A model generated the notes under the pieces. It was given only the letters and a program-made list of their open reading frames with translations. It searched no databases and had not been told where the DNA came from. From Cristatella mucedo (Eukaryota > Bryozoa > Phylactolaemata > Cristatellidae): 64,000 nt of DNA. Made by a program: the position numbers and the translations under genes. Location of the stretch: positions 1-64,000 of the forward strand of contig WPIO01000360.1 of the NCBI GenBank assembly GCA_009760855.2, read 5' to 3'. The first letter of the stretch is position 1. Every line of letters starts with the position of its first letter. Shown in pieces: positions 61,087 to 64,000 of the stretch.

Positions 61087-62139
61087 TTGATAGATAGAGC
61101 AAAACTTGCAGCATGCCAGCCTTTGTCCGGCCGTCATTAATTCAACAAACTCGACCACATGATTCCACTGGTGAAGTTATTGTGCATAAGTTCATTCAAC
61201 AGTCCTTGGTCAATCGCGTGAGCACTGGTGAGTCAGGCTGGGACATTAGCATAAACTGGAATTTGTGTCCCATCCTCGCTTGGAAAGAAGAAAAAGGACT
61301 ATCACTAGTGCTAGCTTTCCTTCCATGCAATCGATCGAAAAGCAAGTCTGCGAGGAGCAGGCGAACTCGACAAGTACAGCGTTAGGGTTGAGAGTTTCGC
61401 TTGAAGCCATTCAGAGCTCTTTAGTAGATACGTATAGACTTCCAATACAGTTTCCCACAATCTTATTATAAGCCAAGGAAAATATTCAAAGCATGTTCAA
61501 CAAGAGACTAACAGTTTTAATGGTAGAACGACGATGAGCTTGTCACCTAGTGGGTCAAGTTCTGTAATTGGACGCTGCTCAGGCAGTTGGCTGTGGGAAC
61601 CCTACCTGAGCGCTGTGAACCTCGTGGTTAATGGAAAGAGCTGCATCTTGGACTAACTGGCTGCACTAGCTGCTTTTCTCAGAAGCATGTCTGAATGTGA
61701 GGATTTTTTTTACCGAGGCTCCATTTCATACTTTACCCATCAAAGCAATGTTTTGCCGAACAATAAATTCAGTTAAAGGTGTACGTTTTATTGTTAAGTT
61801 TCATCGGATACGTCCGGATGCGATTACGATTACAGGCCGGCACACATCGAGGTTTCACCTAGACTCTGGATTTTGGGTTTAAACCTTAATAGACTACATA
61901 ACCGAACTGCATGACTCCACTAACTAGTCCTAGGGCGACCACATTCGTTGCTGTTGCTTGTCGACGTGCTGCACCTTATTTATGTAACCGCGCAGAGAAA
62001 CTCGTCCCCGACTCTCTACTGGTGGACTGTGCGATGCAGCGCTGCAGTGCGGTTAAAACACAGGCGGCCACAACTGGGTGCCGAAAGCAACAGTTTATTG
62101 TGGGCCTGTTAGTAGTGGTTACGCGCCGGCGCAAGCGCT
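61087..62139. other. 3' flank of the SRCR gene
   Basis: Includes the probable 3' UTR; 61130-61450 is similar to 7660-7960. No further gene was recognised. Confidence 0.4.
61762..61767 (+). terminator. Candidate polyadenylation signal of the SRCR gene
   Basis: AATAAA occurs about 680 nt after the stop codon. It is the first exact copy I noticed downstream, so it is a candidate only. The first ~350 nt after the stop are similar to sequence at about 7660-7960, after the paralog's last exon, which suggests a conserved or co-duplicated 3' UTR. Confidence 0.3.
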
Positions 62140-62297
62140 TTACGCCGCGTTCACCGGACCGACGGAGTTAACTGCGAAAACTCCCGAAGCTGGAGTATAA
62201 CCAACTACCCTGTGCGTTTACGCGGCGCGTACCGGACCAACGGAGTTAACAGCGCGAACTCCCGAAGCCCGCGTATAATAAACTATCCAATGCGCGC
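62140..62297. repeat. Tandem duplication, 79-bp unit, two copies
   Basis: Both units contain caccggacc or taccggacc, then acggagttaac, actcccgaag and gtataa. The sequence is CpG-rich. Confidence 0.8.
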
Positions 62298-62562
62298 GTC
62301 GCTAGTGATTGTCCCAACCCCGAAGGCGGGTCGCTACAGCACCCCAAGATACGAGCAGCTAACTGAGTAGCTGCCAGAACACAACAGCGCAGTCTAAGTT
62401 GCACTCAGCTGTTCGCCGCCGTAGGTTCGTCGCTCGTGCTCTCGAAGCGTAGTCTCGCATCGACTACCAAGCTGCAGCCCCGAGCTCTGTCAGTCGTCCT
62501 ATTCAATTCTCTCGCCTCTAAACTCTTGACTCGCGCGTAGCTGCTATTTCTACTTCAGCATA

Positions 62563-62797
62563 TTAGTCGGTGCAAATCCTGACCGCATCGTCTGCACCGG
62601 GCTTCATTCGAACTTTAGCAGGTAGACCAGGAGCCGGGCCTGTACTAGGTGTCCTAGTCGAACCCGCTAAGACAACCACATTAGTCGCTCCATCTCCTAA
62701 CCGCATCGCCTGCATAAAGCTCCATTCTAACCTGAGCCAGGTGAGTCAGGAGCTGGGTCTGAACTAGGCGCCCTAGTCGACCCCCCTAAGGCGAGGG
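62563..62797. repeat. Tandem duplication, 118-bp unit, two copies
   Basis: Units start at ttagtcgg (62563) and ttagtcgc (62681). Shared marks are aaccgcatcg or gaccgcatcg, then gtcctagtcg or gccctagtcg, with ccgctaag or cccctaag at the end. Confidence 0.8.
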
Positions 62798-63420
62798 CTC
62801 CCATCGCGGCTAAGCTGAGAGCTGCACCAGTGCATTTAAGCTTGTGAAGAGCCTGAAGCTTCCAGCCGAAAAGGCGTCCGCACGCCTCTTTAGATCAGGA
62901 TACGAAGAACTAGCACACTCGAAAGGAAACTTTAAAAACACGATTGCCTGCATTATATTAGTGGAAGCCTCAACTGACAAAAAAATATTCTGAAGCTATA
63001 AGCCGAATAATCGCCGAGCTGGCATCCTTGTTACTCCTCTGAGAAAAGACGGTAGAGAAACATCTTTAATCTGAGCGCCTTTAGAACTGCTATGCAAGTT
63101 CAAGAGGCAACCGAGTCTTCAAAGTGTTGGAGGATAATGTGTGTTGTACGATGAAGGTTGGCTTAAGGTGGCTGTAATTTTGATGGAAGCCGTTGAGGCC
63201 CTCCCTTCAGCATGAATCATTGAGGGTTCACATGCCCCAGCTCTCGCCTTGCTTTTGATTTAAGCGAACGGAGCGAGTGCTGGGAGGACGAGTTGAGGTA
63301 GCGCATCTTTAAAAAAAATTCAAGTCAGGGGTTGTTATGATTTTACTTAGTTGTGAGTTACAAGCTTTGGGAAAGCAGGAGCAGAATGAATAGTCTCCTT
63401 TGAATTTTAGTCTGCTTGCG
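62798..63420. other. Unassigned spacer
   Basis: The last ~120 nt (from about 63300) resemble degraded LINE-A C-terminal sequence in reverse (caagtcaggggttg, ttgtgagttacaagctttggg). Nothing else was seen. Confidence 0.3.
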
Positions 63421-63515
63421 AATAATAATAAAAATAATGATAATAATGCACTTGATAAAGTGCCCTCGGAGAACTCAATTCATTTCTAGGCGCTTTACGT
63501 ATGTTGCAAATGGAT
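63421..63515 (-). mobile_element. Solo LINE-A 3' end
   Basis: (AATAAT)n tail, then cttgataaagtgccctcgg and ctaggcgctttacg. Confidence 0.8.
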
Positions 63516-63530
63516 AAGACAACGGACTGT

Positions 63531-63668
63531 GGTTTGGCCTTGTGGTTAAGGTGCTCGCCCCGACCAAGGTCTGACCGAGGTCACGGGCTTGAGCCCCATG
63601 GGGTACGTGGAGCGCCTGAATAGAGATTAAGTTATCTTAGGGCGCTATAAAAATGAATGAAATGTATT
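63531..63668 (+). mobile_element. tRNA-derived SINE (hairpin-tail family), best copy
   Basis: The head has box A-like tgtggttaaggtgctc (63541-63556) and box B-like ggtcacgggcttgagcc (63579-63595). The 3' part, gtggagcgcctgaatagag then taagttatcttagggcgc, folds like the LINE-A end. The tail is aaaatgaatgaaatg. Confidence 0.8.
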
Positions 63669-63934
63669 TATATATTAGTCAGAGGAGCGTGTGTTGTAAC
63701 TGGAAGCAAGTGTTCCAGGTTGGCATATTGAAGAGAAAGAAGGAAGTAAGAAAAAAATGGGATACACAACCTTGACTGATTGATTGATGAGAAGCCCATT
63801 CGTTGTGCAGGTCAGTGAATGTTGGTCTAGCATAGCAGTTGCTGTGTTCACGGCAGACCAGGCAACCTACAGAGTTGGGCACCCACTACGAGAACTTTAT
63901 TGTATGGGTATGATGACTTTCGAGCTACCTACGT

Positions 63935-64000
63935 CGACACTAGATGTCAAAAATGTATAGACCAACTTGGATGTGGTATCCCTGTTCAAGCAGGCTCAAA
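63935..64000 (-). mobile_element. LINE-A fragment running off the window
   Basis: gaccaacttggatgtggtatc then caagcaggct matches 43700-43745 in the 43-kb copy. The rest lies beyond the window. Confidence 0.65.

Overview
This is eukaryotic, animal-type genomic DNA. Short coding exons with GT/AG borders are separated by long introns full of retrotransposon fragments, tRNA-derived SINEs and microsatellites, and no operon or bacterial signal is visible. The only recognisable host gene family is the scavenger receptor cysteine-rich (SRCR) family, group A type: each domain is built from two exons with intron phases 1-2-1 and six core cysteines. SRCR expansions and CR1/L2-group LINEs of this kind are known from marine invertebrates such as sponges, cnidarians, sea urchins and amphioxus. 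I cannot place the species more closely.

Layout. 0.3-2.4 kb: decayed LINE on the minus strand. 2.9-7.6 kb: an internally deleted paralog of the main SRCR gene, keeping its first two and last four exons, with stops and a frameshift. 8-34 kb: a repeat desert with SINEs, a Ty3/gypsy-type element split by other elements, two LINE families (called LINE-A and LINE-B here), two decayed hAT transposons, (GA)n, (CA)n and (TA)n tracts, and a 125-bp palindrome. 34.6-61.1 kb: the main gene on the plus strand. 61.1-64 kb: 3' flank, CpG-rich short tandem duplications, a SINE and LINE-A pieces.

The main gene is a 15-exon model in which all 14 junctions agree in phase. It predicts a 1008-residue type II membrane protein: a 52-residue cytoplasmic tail, one transmembrane helix, then seven SRCR domains joined by Ser/Thr-rich linkers and an 8-residue segment carrying a 24-nt microexon. 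SRCR2-3 and SRCR5-6 arose by duplication of a ~3.6-kb block now ~7.85 kb apart. The two blocks are mosaic: the intron after the block is ~99.8% identical by my hand count, while the exons differ by about 6%, mostly at amino-acid-changing sites. The left-hand paralog has the same exon order at both ends, so the locus looks like a small, rearranging SRCR receptor cluster, plausibly used in recognition of microbes or of self.

The mobile-element landscape has its own logic. LINE-A ends in a conserved 3' hairpin followed by (ATT)n. A tRNA-derived SINE family carries almost the same hairpin, which fits a LINE that also mobilises the SINE. Short LINE-A 3' ends sit in many places, including just upstream of two SRCR splice acceptors, inside a hAT transposase remnant, and inside another LINE-A copy.
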